A DNA stretch of 64,000 nt, from positions 1 to 64,000 of IMG/VR virus record IMGVR_UViG_3300042458_001091; one strand, given 5' to 3'. Source of the stretch: a virus. Positions 40,284 through 48,039 of the stretch are shown here, piece by piece (position 1 is the first letter of the stretch; each line of letters starts with the position of its first letter). The notes beneath the pieces were generated by a model. That model saw nothing but the letters and a program-made list of their open reading frames with translations, did no database searches and was not told where the DNA came from. A program made the translations under genes and the position numbers.

Positions 40284-41936
40284 ATGATTATTTTTACACC
40301 AACACGAGCAGACAATAGATCAAATCCGTATCTTTTTCATGTCACATCAGAAATTGGAAAACTTCACGGATTAAAATTTTTACCCACAGTGACTTATCCA
40401 AATCAAGCATGGACGCAGAAGTCGGCCAAACGAGCCCTGGCTGATCCCAATTCTGTGATTGAATTTAAAGACTGGGCACACATTGATTTTTTTAAGCACA
40501 GCAAACGAAAAAAAATAATATTTTTAGATCAATTTTTTATACACAACTACTACAAAAGAGATGTTGGCGGCGTTCATGCATTAAATCCAGACCAATACTT
40601 TCCAAGACCACGTGATCATGCACCCAGCCCGGCAATTGATCGTTATCCCGATCGGATTGACTACAGCTGGGCCGATCTGATAATTTGTGTACAAGAAGAA
40701 AATCTATCAGGACCTGAATGGCTTGAGTTTTTCAACAATCCTGGAGCCTATTTTCACACCGACTCGGACCGTGTGATATCCATAGTGTCTGGCCTAAACT
40801 CTGACCTGTCATATCAAAATGTCTTTCCTCCCAACGTGTTACGTGTGCCGCTGAATTTCTGGTGTGCGTGGGTCACAGCCTGCAATACACCTGTAGAATA
40901 CAATGCTGACTATGACAGACCTTACAAATTTGAAGCCTTGTTGGGCGGGTCAAAAGAAAATAGACAATTTGTTTTTCACAAGCTGAAAAAACACAATCTG
41001 CTAGAGCACGGTCTGATCAGTATCAGTGCTCAGACATTCAGATCTCCTACTGACCGCCGTTATCACGATGATTTTTATCGCAGTCCGGATCTAGATAAGT
41101 ATGACAACAAAGAAATGTTGGTCCTGCGAAAGGATAGTCGTAAAGGCAATTGGATAGCACACACCACTGGCGCCGCAAGAATTTATAACTTTCCACTGGG
41201 CAACGAAAAATCTACAACGCATGTTGGTCCGTATGCAAGTTTTTTTATACCACATCGCGTTTACCAAGAATCGTGGTTCAGCATTGTGGCCGAAAGTATT
41301 GTTACAAACTGTGACTTTTATACAGAAAAAACTGCCAAAGCCCTGTTGGGTCGTAGAGTCTTTATTACATTTGGGCCACAGCACAGCCTGAAAGTGCTCA
41401 GAGACAATGGGTTTAAAACTTTTGGTGCGTGGATAGACGAAAGCTATGACGACGAGCCCGACGACGAAATTAGATGGGGTCTGGCTTTTGAACAGGTTGT
41501 TCGATTGATTAATCACCCCAGTTTAAAATCATTACATGTTCAAGCACAAGCAGTGCTTGAACATAATTATCAGTTGGTATCTGATCAACGATCAATGCTA
41601 AAACCCATTGACGACTTTATTCAATCGTTTTTAAATGGTACTGCGCCCAGCTGTGTTGGATCGGTGCCAATGAAACAAAACTGGACTCCTGCACAACAGC
41701 TGGCAGCAACAAAAAAACATCATCCTGTTCAAATTGAACAGGATTCTCCCGGTGCGGCATTTGCACCCTACTCGCCGGAGATACTGCAGGGAACTATTAT
41801 ACGTTCAAAAAATACCACTGTGGTGCAACCTATTGTTATTCAACCAACTCGACGGTTCAATGATCGTGCTATACTACAAGCTCTGGAGCAGGCACGAGCT
41901 GAAACAGCAAAAAAACGGCAAGGATTGGGCCGTTAA
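40284..41936 (+). CDS. Glycosyltransferase-like protein (exostosin/fucosyltransferase-type C-terminal half)
   Basis: 550 residues, no signal peptide. The middle has KFEALLGGSKENRQFVFHKL, and further on SIVAESIVTNCDFYTEKTAKALLGRRVFITFG followed by LRDNGFKTFGAWIDESYD. The order vSE...TEK..K.l..r.pFi..g....L...GF.TF....DESYD is that of inverting glycosyltransferases of the exostosin/fucosyltransferase kind seen in phages and giant viruses. It would move sugars from nucleotide donors. The C-terminal about 90 residues are polar and unassigned. Donor and acceptor unknown. Confidence 0.65.
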   Translation: MIIFTPTRADNRSNPYLFHVTSEIGKLHGLKFLPTVTYPNQAWTQKSAKRALADPNSVIEFKDWAHIDFFKHSKRKKIIFLDQFFIHNYYKRDVGGVHALNPDQYFPRPRDHAPSPAIDRYPDRIDYSWADLIICVQEENLSGPEWLEFFNNPGAYFHTDSDRVISIVSGLNSDLSYQNVFPPNVLRVPLNFWCAWVTACNTPVEYNADYDRPYKFEALLGGSKENRQFVFHKLKKHNLLEHGLISISAQTFRSPTDRRYHDDFYRSPDLDKYDNKEMLVLRKDSRKGNWIAHTTGAARIYNFPLGNEKSTTHVGPYASFFIPHRVYQESWFSIVAESIVTNCDFYTEKTAKALLGRRVFITFGPQHSLKVLRDNGFKTFGAWIDESYDDEPDDEIRWGLAFEQVVRLINHPSLKSLHVQAQAVLEHNYQLVSDQRSMLKPIDDFIQSFLNGTAPSCVGSVPMKQNWTPAQQLAATKKHHPVQIEQDSPGAAFAPYSPEILQGTIIRSKNTTVVQPIVIQPTRRFNDRAILQALEQARAETAKKRQGLGR

Positions 41937-41943
41937 CTAAATA
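41937..41943 (+). promoter_or_regulatory. Late-promoter-like box (CTAAATA)
   Basis: CTAAATA on the plus strand, followed by AGGAG and the ATG at 41961; it overlaps the stop of the preceding gene. Confidence 0.4.
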
Positions 41944-41960
41944 CTTGATAGGAGAACATT

Positions 41961-42170
41961 ATGTTTACAAAAATCAAAGAATTCTTGTTTGGCAAACCTT
42001 CTGAATTAGAAGCACCATACAAGGTTGAGGCACCAGCACCTGCGGTAGAAACTAAACCTGCTCCTGTAGCAGAAACTAAGCCTGCTCCAGTTGCCAAGCC
42101 CAAGGCAACACCCAAGCCCAAACCGGCAGTCAGGCCAAAGGCACCTGCTAAACCTCGAGCACTAAAATAA
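41961..42170 (+). CDS. Small Pro/Ala/Lys-rich protein
   Basis: 69 residues: a short hydrophobic start (MFTKIKEFLFGKP) then Pro/Ala/Lys/Glu repeats (ETKPAPVAETKPAPVAKPK). Disordered, like TonB-type linkers. Good AGGAG site and a following terminator. Its convergent neighbour at 42192 is similar in composition. Confidence 0.7.
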   Translation: MFTKIKEFLFGKPSELEAPYKVEAPAPAVETKPAPVAETKPAPVAKPKATPKPKPAVRPKAPAKPRALK

Positions 42171-42193
42171 AAAGTCCCGAAAGGGACTTTTTT
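42171..42193. terminator. Bidirectional terminator
   Basis: AAAAGTCCC - GAAA - GGGACTTTTTT; ends the two small convergent Pro-rich genes. Confidence 0.88.
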
Positions 42194-42347
42194 ATTGATG
42201 TGTTTTTTTGGGTAACTTTGGCCTGGCCTTTGGGCCAGTTTCTTTGGCCTTTTCTTGTGCATGTTCGGCAGCTGGACTAGTTTTATAAGGTGCTGGAACA
42301 GGTGCAACTGGTGGATGTCTGTGCGGTATTCGTTTAAACCAACTCAT
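42192..42347 (-). CDS. Small Pro/Lys-rich protein (51 aa)
   Basis: ATG at 42347 to TAA at 42192. MSWFKRIPHRHPPVAPVPAP followed by a Lys/Ala/Glu stretch ending KLPKKTHQ. Similar in composition to the gene at 41961 on the other strand, suggesting a pair of related disordered proteins. GTAAATA ends 6 nt before the ATG. Confidence 0.62.
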   Translation of the reverse strand: MSWFKRIPHRHPPVAPVPAPYKTSPAAEHAQEKAKETGPKARPKLPKKTHQ

Positions 42348-42352
42348 ACTGA

Positions 42353-42359
42353 TATTTAC
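42353..42359 (-). promoter_or_regulatory. Late-promoter-like box with leaderless geometry
   Basis: GTAAATA then TCAGT then ATG; by T4 late geometry the first transcribed base is the A of the start codon. Confidence 0.4.
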
Positions 42360-42390
42360 GACCGTACGCAAATCATAATAGACAAATAGA

Positions 42391-42408
42391 AAGCCCCTTC
42401 CGGGGCTT
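42391..42408 (-). terminator. Terminator after pstS
   Basis: AAGCCCC - TTCC - GGGGCTT stem, 9 nt past the pstS stop, with a short T-rich stretch (TTTCTATTT) on the minus strand. Confidence 0.7.
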
Positions 42409-42416
42409 GTTGTTGA

Positions 42417-43418
42417 TTACTTGATCTGTGTCCAAACACGTTCACGAATCTGTTTTGTCAGTGCATCTGGCAATGGTACATAGTCCAAATCTACAGCATC
42501 TTTCTTGCCGTTCTTAAATGCCCAATCAAAGAACTTTAGCACTTCATCACTGGTAGCTTTGTTGGCAGGGTTCTTGTACATGATGATGAAACTGGCTGAG
42601 CTTACTGGCCAAGCCGCAGGATTCTTTTGATCCACAATACTCAGGCCCATACCCGGAACACTGAACCAATCAGCACCATCTGCGGCAGCGGCAAATGTTA
42701 AGTCATCTGGACTGACATACCGGCCTGATTTATTTTGTAGTTGTAGGAATACCATGTTGTTCTTTTTAACATAAGCATACTCTACATAACCGATTGAACC
42801 TCGGATACGGTTCACATTGGCTGCAACACCTTCGTTGCCTTTGCCACCTACCGAGTTTGCCGCTGGCCATTTAACTGCGGCACCGCGACCCACACGCTGG
42901 AGCCACTCAGGACTAACAGTAGCAAGATAGTCTGTCCAGTTGAATGTTGTTCCTGATCCATCAGCACGGTGTACAATGGTGATAGGCTGATCTGGTAATT
43001 GTTTGCCTGGATTCAATGCTACAAGGCGAGGATCATTCCATTTAGAGATGTTGCCCATGAATACATCTGCCATAACAGGGCCAGTAATGCGTAGTTCACC
43101 TGGCTTAATGCCATCCAAGTTAACAACAGGAACTGTGCCGCCAATGATGGCAGGGAATTGAACTTGAGCATTCTTATCTAAGTTCTCCCCGCTTACCGGA
43201 GCATCGGTTGCACCAAAGTCTACAGTCTTTGCGTTGATTTGTCTAATGCCACCTGAACTACCAATACTCTGATAGTTTAAGCTGACCCCTGTGGCTTTCT
43301 TATATCCTTCGGCCCATTTAGAATAGATAGGCATTGGAAATGTAGCACCAGCACCTGTAATGTCTGCGTGTGCTGATACGGTTACCGCGGCTAATAAAAT
43401 TGCTAATAGTTTGTTCAC
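42417..43418 (-). CDS. pstS: Phosphate-binding periplasmic protein
   Basis: 333 residues from a GTG at 43418 with AAGGAG upstream. Signal peptide MNKLLAILLAAVTVSAHA, then DITGAGATFPMPIYSKW, SIGSSGGIRQI, VDFGATDAPV, IVHRADGSGTTFNWTDYL and GNEGVAANV, all hallmark PstS phosphate-binding segments. It would bind phosphate in the periplasm for the host PstCAB transporter. Phage pstS is a known auxiliary gene in marine T4-like phages. A near-perfect Pho box lies 43 nt upstream, so host PhoB probably induces it under phosphate starvation. Confidence 0.96.
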   Translation of the reverse strand: MNKLLAILLAAVTVSAHADITGAGATFPMPIYSKWAEGYKKATGVSLNYQSIGSSGGIRQINAKTVDFGATDAPVSGENLDKNAQVQFPAIIGGTVPVVNLDGIKPGELRITGPVMADVFMGNISKWNDPRLVALNPGKQLPDQPITIVHRADGSGTTFNWTDYLATVSPEWLQRVGRGAAVKWPAANSVGGKGNEGVAANVNRIRGSIGYVEYAYVKKNNMVFLQLQNKSGRYVSPDDLTFAAAADGADWFSVPGMGLSIVDQKNPAAWPVSSASFIIMYKNPANKATSDEVLKFFDWAFKNGKKDAVDLDYVPLPDALTKQIRERVWTQIK

Positions 43419-43460
43419 TGTGTTCTCCTTGTTGTGACAAATTTATTTAAGGAGAATCAT

Positions 43461-43478
43461 GTTACAGTTTTGTTACAA
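43461..43478 (-). promoter_or_regulatory. Pho box (PhoB site) before pstS
   Basis: On the minus strand TTGTAAC-AAAA-CTGTAAC: two 7-bp direct repeats with a 4-bp AT spacer, the layout of the PhoB box (consensus CTGTCAT-AWAW-CTGTCAT). A TTAAAT -10 candidate follows about 11 nt downstream. Confidence 0.75.
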
Positions 43479-43757
43479 AATCATGCGTAGCAAACCCACT
43501 GTGTCAATTGTGGTCAACAGTATATAGTTAGCCAGCATGCCAAAAGATTTCCTAGTATAACTAGCCCAAGCATAGAGGGCGCAACCAAGGATCCAAATAG
43601 GATACAACGTAAGTAAAGGGGGGTTGGGGACGGTAACTGCCATACTAATACTACACCCAATACTAATAGCCCAAGCAAGCAACTCAATAGCAAAGCGAAT
43701 CCTGTTAGACTTAAAATCATCTCGTATCCAGTCAAATGTGTTAAGCAATATATCGTT
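43473..43757 (-). CDS. Conserved small membrane protein
   Basis: 94 residues from MNDILLNTFDWIRDD, start chosen because it overlaps the uvdE end by only 17 nt. Three to four hydrophobic helices: RFAIELLAWAISIGCSISMAV, LYPIWILGCALYAWASYTRKSFGMLANYILLT. I recall this sequence pattern as a very conserved membrane protein in T4-like cyano- and pelagiphages; function unknown. Confidence 0.8.
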   Translation of the reverse strand, partial: NDILLNTFDWIRDDFKSNRIRFAIELLAWAISIGCSISMAVTVPNPPLLTLYPIWILGCALYAWASYTRKSFGMLANYILLTTIDTVGLLRMIL

Positions 43758-44754
43758 CATAAACCTGTTCACTGGCCAAATTTTTGCCTTTGGCTTCGCA
43801 TTGGATATCAAATTGATCAGCAAAGGTCAATGCCCAATCAGTCACAGCGGAATTCCAATAAAAGTCACTGTGGGCTCGCAGTTTTTGTTTTTTAAAGCCC
43901 TGTGCCAACAATGCAGCCATGTCCGGCAACACCGTGGCGTCATGCCCCACCAGATAGTCTTCTCTACTGACTGAATAATGGAGTGCAGGCCTTACTCCAC
44001 GCCAGGAATCAATCACACGCGAAACTCTATCGTCGGAGGGTTGAATGTAGTCTCCTGTACGGATCCAGTGATGGTGTATATCAAGCACGAGGGCACAGTC
44101 TTTGGCAAGTTCAAGACTTGAGTCGATTCCCCAGGCATTTTCGTCGTTTTCGATGGTGATGCAGTTTCTTGCTTCGGGGCTAAGACGCTGGAGGGCAGAG
44201 CGAATACCCTCGGGGCCTTGTTTACCCGAGATGTGTACATTGATTTTAAAGTCTTGAAAAGTTTTGCCGTAGCCCATCCACCTGACCATATCTGCATGAT
44301 ATTCAAACTCCTGTATGCTTCTATTTACGATGCCAGGATTCTCACTGGCCAACACACAGAACTGTCCAGGGTGAAAACTCAATCTAACATCCAGTCTACG
44401 AGCAGTTTCACCAATGGGTGCAAAGATCTTGGCACAATGGTCTTGAATCTCCGGACGTTGCCACCAGTCAATCCAACTGGGCTCAGTGTAGCCTTGTAGC
44501 ATTTCGCTACCTAATCGTACCATACGTCGGCCTTCGGGCAAGGTAGCCACACGTTCAATCATCCGCACAGCCGCTGAGGTGTTGTGATTCATGATATCCC
44601 ACTGGCGTTGTTCAGCTTCGTCAGCGTGTTCACGAAGCCATCGCATGGTGGTTGATCTGCCGTTTAGGTCACGGTCCACTGCATTGACTTTCATGCCGCC
44701 ACATTCTGAGGGGTCATTAAGCCACTTGCAACAAAAGCCAATTCGTTTATTCAT
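43741..44754 (-). CDS. uvdE: UV-damage endonuclease (UvdE/UVDE family)
   Basis: 337 residues, TIM-barrel. Metal-site strands are readable: SFHPGQF, KINVHISGKQG, TIENDENAWG, LVLDIHHHW, ALHYSVS, LRAHSDFYW and DIQCEAKGKNLA. UvdE nicks 5' of UV photoproducts and some other lesions, starting an alternative excision repair. Expected in a surface-water phage. The ATG lies 6 nt from a perfect -10, so its mRNA is probably leaderless. Confidence 0.92.
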   Translation of the reverse strand: MNKRIGFCCKWLNDPSECGGMKVNAVDRDLNGRSTTMRWLREHADEAEQRQWDIMNHNTSAAVRMIERVATLPEGRRMVRLGSEMLQGYTEPSWIDWWQRPEIQDHCAKIFAPIGETARRLDVRLSFHPGQFCVLASENPGIVNRSIQEFEYHADMVRWMGYGKTFQDFKINVHISGKQGPEGIRSALQRLSPEARNCITIENDENAWGIDSSLELAKDCALVLDIHHHWIRTGDYIQPSDDRVSRVIDSWRGVRPALHYSVSREDYLVGHDATVLPDMAALLAQGFKKQKLRAHSDFYWNSAVTDWALTFADQFDIQCEAKGKNLASEQVYERYIA

Positions 44755-44760
44755 GCTAGT

Positions 44761-44789
44761 ATTATAGCAATAAATCTATTTGTTGTCAA
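44761..44789 (-). promoter_or_regulatory. Sigma70-type promoter with leaderless geometry
   Basis: TTGACA - 17 nt - TATAAT on the minus strand; six bases separate the -10 from the uvdE ATG. Confidence 0.78.
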
Positions 44790-45343
44790 GGCTTTAGCAG
44801 TTCGATTACATTTTCTAATGTGTCTTTGGTAAGATTTTCAAATTCAGCCAATTCGGGATGGACGTCACCTTCGTGATCAACCAACACCCATTGTACTGCC
44901 GGATTGCTTGAGATGGCATCTCGGATAAAACGCTGGTAATTTGTTGCTCGATGTGCTGTTAACCGATCTGCACTCTTGGGTCTTTCGGTCCAGTTGAATC
45001 CCAATAGTAGCACAACATCGCTTTGTCCAGACACTAGGTGTATGCTGATCAATTCGTCTTTGTTGTCTATTTCAAAAGTAAAACTACCTTCATACAGTCG
45101 TACCCCTCGGGGGCGATCTAGCTCGGCATAGATTGATGCTGGAACATACATATTGCACATTTCATTCATTTTGCGTTTTAACAACTCACGTGCTTTGCCT
45201 GCATCATTGCAAACAACATTGTCAGTGCTACACCCACGCCAGGTGCGCCAGCCACCCCAGATGGCAGCAATGTCTTTGAGCACAGTGACATCAACGTCTG
45301 GTGGTAACGCAGTGGAGTCTGCTACAACCCAATTGATTCTCAT
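44786..45343 (-). CDS. Conserved hypothetical phage protein
   Basis: 185 residues, alpha/beta, with IAAIWGGWRTWRGCSTDNVVCND near the N-terminus and FEIDNKDELISIHLVSGQSDVVLLLGFNW in the middle. No catalytic motif recognised. Last gene of the unit 49280-44786; overlaps the fibre-like gene by 4 nt. Confidence 0.75.
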   Translation of the reverse strand: MRINWVVADSTALPPDVDVTVLKDIAAIWGGWRTWRGCSTDNVVCNDAGKARELLKRKMNEMCNMYVPASIYAELDRPRGVRLYEGSFTFEIDNKDELISIHLVSGQSDVVLLLGFNWTERPKSADRLTAHRATNYQRFIRDAISSNPAVQWVLVDHEGDVHPELAEFENLTKDTLENVIELLKP

Positions 45344-46617
45344 TCAACAGCCTTTAGTGTTTTCCATTTGTAGTTGCCCAGACACACCCAGGCAAAGGCA
45401 CCATTGGGCATAGGATCAGCATTGAACACAATGTCGCCCTTGGTTCCGGAATAGTTGGGAACTGTTGTTCCGTGTCCTATCATGTACTGTGCCACACGCA
45501 ATTTTTTAACAGCAGTTATGCCATCTGTTCCAATGGTCAGTTGAGGTAATTTATTAACACCAATGTTCAGTGCTTGGTCGCGACTGGTGCCAATGTAGGC
45601 TTCTTGATTTTTGTACTTGCCCGCAGATATACTAATTTCTTCGTCCCAGACATTCAGAGCAGAGTCTGGATGTTCTGTATTAATGCCCAGCCGCTTTTTA
45701 ACCACCACGACAGTTTCGTTTAAACTGGTTTCGCCTTCGACTATTAGGTCTCGAAGGCGACCTACTTTTTGCAAGTTACTTTGTGTGATAGTTCGTGCCA
45801 ACTGATTGCCAGCAACCAATGGGTGATCATCCACTGTGACATTGTCAAATTTAATACCGGTCTTTTTAATTTCTTCCGCGACCTGCTCGACCAACCGATC
45901 TTTCCAGTCTTGATCCAGTTGTTTCAATGTCTTGGCACTTATGTCAGCTGCCAACACATTCCAACTTTGATTGTCTGTGTTGATAGATCCTGTGACTGCC
46001 AGGTCCTTGACTGTGACTGAATCTACAAACTTGGCAGCACGAGCAGTCAATGTGTTTTCAACCACTGTTGTTTCGTCTAAAATTGTCAACTGGCAAGATG
46101 TAGCACGATCATCAATGCCTGTACTGGAAAAATTGTTTAACAATTCAATTTTTAATTTGGCCATATTTTCATCTACACGCTGATGAATAACAGTATTGAT
46201 ATCAATCGACCCAATGGTTGCTACTGTGCGGTGCACTACCATTTGATTAAGCGTTTTTTCAATCTTTTCTAACCATACCACGTCCGTGAACAATTCTGTA
46301 ACTGCGATTCGTGTGATACGATCTACTTCTTGGTCAACAGTGGTCTTAATGAGATTGTTGTTGACAAACTGTGCAACGCCAGGAACTGTGCCTGCGGCAA
46401 ATAACTCAGCAACCGTGGTTTTAACAGCTTCAAGGATTTCAGGCATGGTTGTTGAGTTGGCAAATTTTGAAAGTATACGATCTTGTGTGTACTTTAATAT
46501 CTTATCTTCAAGGGGTTTGGACCACTCAGTTGATGTAAGCACTCCGTACACATGATCATTGACTGTTTCAGCAATTTGCTGTTCTATCATGCGTGTTATT
46601 ACATCAGTATCAATCAT
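45340..46617 (-). CDS. Fibre/appendage-like structural protein
   Basis: 425 residues from MIDTDVITRMIEQQIAE; overlaps the amidinotransferase gene by 8 nt. Long helical N-terminal half with regular D/E/I/V heptads, then strands (DSVTVKDLAVTGSINTDNQSW) and a C-terminal RLGINTEHPDSALNVWD...QALNIGVNKLPQLTIGTDG. This is the layout of phage fibre and whisker proteins whose shaft ends in a beta-rich tip. No chaperone-type peptidase domain is seen. Confidence 0.78.
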   Translation of the reverse strand: MIDTDVITRMIEQQIAETVNDHVYGVLTSTEWSKPLEDKILKYTQDRILSKFANSTTMPEILEAVKTTVAELFAAGTVPGVAQFVNNNLIKTTVDQEVDRITRIAVTELFTDVVWLEKIEKTLNQMVVHRTVATIGSIDINTVIHQRVDENMAKLKIELLNNFSSTGIDDRATSCQLTILDETTVVENTLTARAAKFVDSVTVKDLAVTGSINTDNQSWNVLAADISAKTLKQLDQDWKDRLVEQVAEEIKKTGIKFDNVTVDDHPLVAGNQLARTITQSNLQKVGRLRDLIVEGETSLNETVVVVKKRLGINTEHPDSALNVWDEEISISAGKYKNQEAYIGTSRDQALNIGVNKLPQLTIGTDGITAVKKLRVAQYMIGHGTTVPNYSGTKGDIVFNADPMPNGAFAWVCLGNYKWKTLKAVE

Positions 46618-47527
46618 GTTTTCTCCGTGTGTCAAGTGTTACACAATGAAACCCACCGCCCAATGTACGGCTATGGCTTAGCGTATGAGGTATAGCATCA
46701 ATGCCTTTTGACTTTAATATAGTAATTAGTGCTGTTTGTGCGGCATCTACAATAACTGTTTCAGGATCCAGCACCAACATATTCATGGCAATCCATTTGG
46801 ACGCATACGGATATTGATAAAATCCTTGCGGCACTACGTCGTTGATGTAGATCTTTTCCCAGGAATCAAACGCCGCTGGGCAGTTTGATTCAGTTACACG
46901 ACTGGCGTTCAACAATACCAATCCTTCCCGCACAGGCACAATAGTACTGTCAATGTGTACGCCTGAATAAAAATTGCACAACTCAATGTCAATGTCAGGG
47001 AATTGATTGCACAACCAATCATATGCGGCCATGTTGCCACTGTGACTTTGTAGGTACAACCAAGTGTCCCCTAGTCTACACACGTTGGCAGCATCTAAAA
47101 TCATGTCTTGATCCCGGGGCATTGTTAACACTTTTTTAGCTTGGCGTATGATTTGTTGCAGTGCTTCGGTTTCTTGATTGCGGCAAGGATACATCATGTT
47201 TACATCAACCACAGTGTCGCCTGCCACCAATAATCTATCACGTGGACAATAGTTGTACATTCCATCTAGTTCAACAAAGTCCATTGGTTTAGGTCTGTAA
47301 ACCACTGCACCATAATCAACCAGTATCTCTGTTAACTGATCAAGTTCCGCATTGGCTTCTTCAACAATCCATTCGGGCACAGACCCAGCTGGCACAGGTG
47401 TTTCGGTCCAGGATGTTTTAGACGATTCTATAGCAAACACAGGATCATTGCTGGGCCAATTGGCGTTGGTTGCACTGCCAACCACTATGGCTTCCAGTGG
47501 ATCCCATTCGTTACGACTGTCTATCAT
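46610..47527 (-). CDS. Glycine-type amidinotransferase family protein
   Basis: 305 residues. Catalytic Cys C295 in GGGFHC, His H191 with D193 in GVHIDSTIVP, and D145 in ILDAANV match the Cys-His-Asp site of arginine:glycine and inosamine-phosphate amidinotransferases. These enzymes move an amidino group from arginine to an amine. Phage copies are known. In this operon, next to a nucleotide-sugar dehydrogenase, an amino-sugar or cyclitol acceptor is plausible, yielding a guanidino group on a glycan; that is inference. Confidence 0.87.
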   Translation of the reverse strand: MIDSRNEWDPLEAIVVGSATNANWPSNDPVFAIESSKTSWTETPVPAGSVPEWIVEEANAELDQLTEILVDYGAVVYRPKPMDFVELDGMYNYCPRDRLLVAGDTVVDVNMMYPCRNQETEALQQIIRQAKKVLTMPRDQDMILDAANVCRLGDTWLYLQSHSGNMAAYDWLCNQFPDIDIELCNFYSGVHIDSTIVPVREGLVLLNASRVTESNCPAAFDSWEKIYINDVVPQGFYQYPYASKWIAMNMLVLDPETVIVDAAQTALITILKSKGIDAIPHTLSHSRTLGGGFHCVTLDTRRKHD

Positions 47528-48039
47528 AGGTGCCCTGTTATTTGCAAGGTATACCGATCTTCAAGTCCAATATTGGCAGCCATGTGCGGTGCATCATACA
47601 CCCACTCTGACGTTTGTCCTGCTTTCCAGTTAACATACGGAACACCATCTACTTCCAGATAGTGCCCAGGCTTCCAGTCTTCTAACAACACCAATGCTCG
47701 ACGTATCGACTTCTCGCGACCTTGCAAATTAAACAGTTCAATATAACGTTTATACAGGTCTCTATGTACCGGCATAACTGTGCCTGTGGGCATACGATAA
47801 AATGCCAGACCAATATCTTGCCATCCTTGTGCTCGATACATATCTATAAACTTTGGTGCCCAGTCTGGAAGTCTATGCCGCATGTCACATAGTTCGCCAC
47901 AAATTTTACTTTGGTATCCCTGGGTTTGCCACAATTCTAAACTTGCAGGATCATTGAAAGGCTCTCGAATGTAATCTAGTGTTTTAAATTCTTCGTCCCA
48001 GAATTTATATAACTGGTATTTCCGTGGATTGTATATCAT
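47524..48039 (-). CDS. Aspartyl/asparaginyl-hydroxylase-like 2OG-Fe(II) oxygenase
   Basis: 171 residues. H92-R-D94 in MPVHRDLY, H152 in DAPHMAANIG and R162 in DRYTLQITGH form the iron and 2-oxoglutarate site. The H-x-D...H...R spacing fits aspartyl/asparaginyl beta-hydroxylases. It could hydroxylate a protein side chain or a small molecule. Overlaps both neighbours by 4 nt, between the dehydrogenase and the amidinotransferase. Confidence 0.8.
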   Translation of the reverse strand: MIYNPRKYQLYKFWDEEFKTLDYIREPFNDPASLELWQTQGYQSKICGELCDMRHRLPDWAPKFIDMYRAQGWQDIGLAFYRMPTGTVMPVHRDLYKRYIELFNLQGREKSIRRALVLLEDWKPGHYLEVDGVPYVNWKAGQTSEWVYDAPHMAANIGLEDRYTLQITGHL

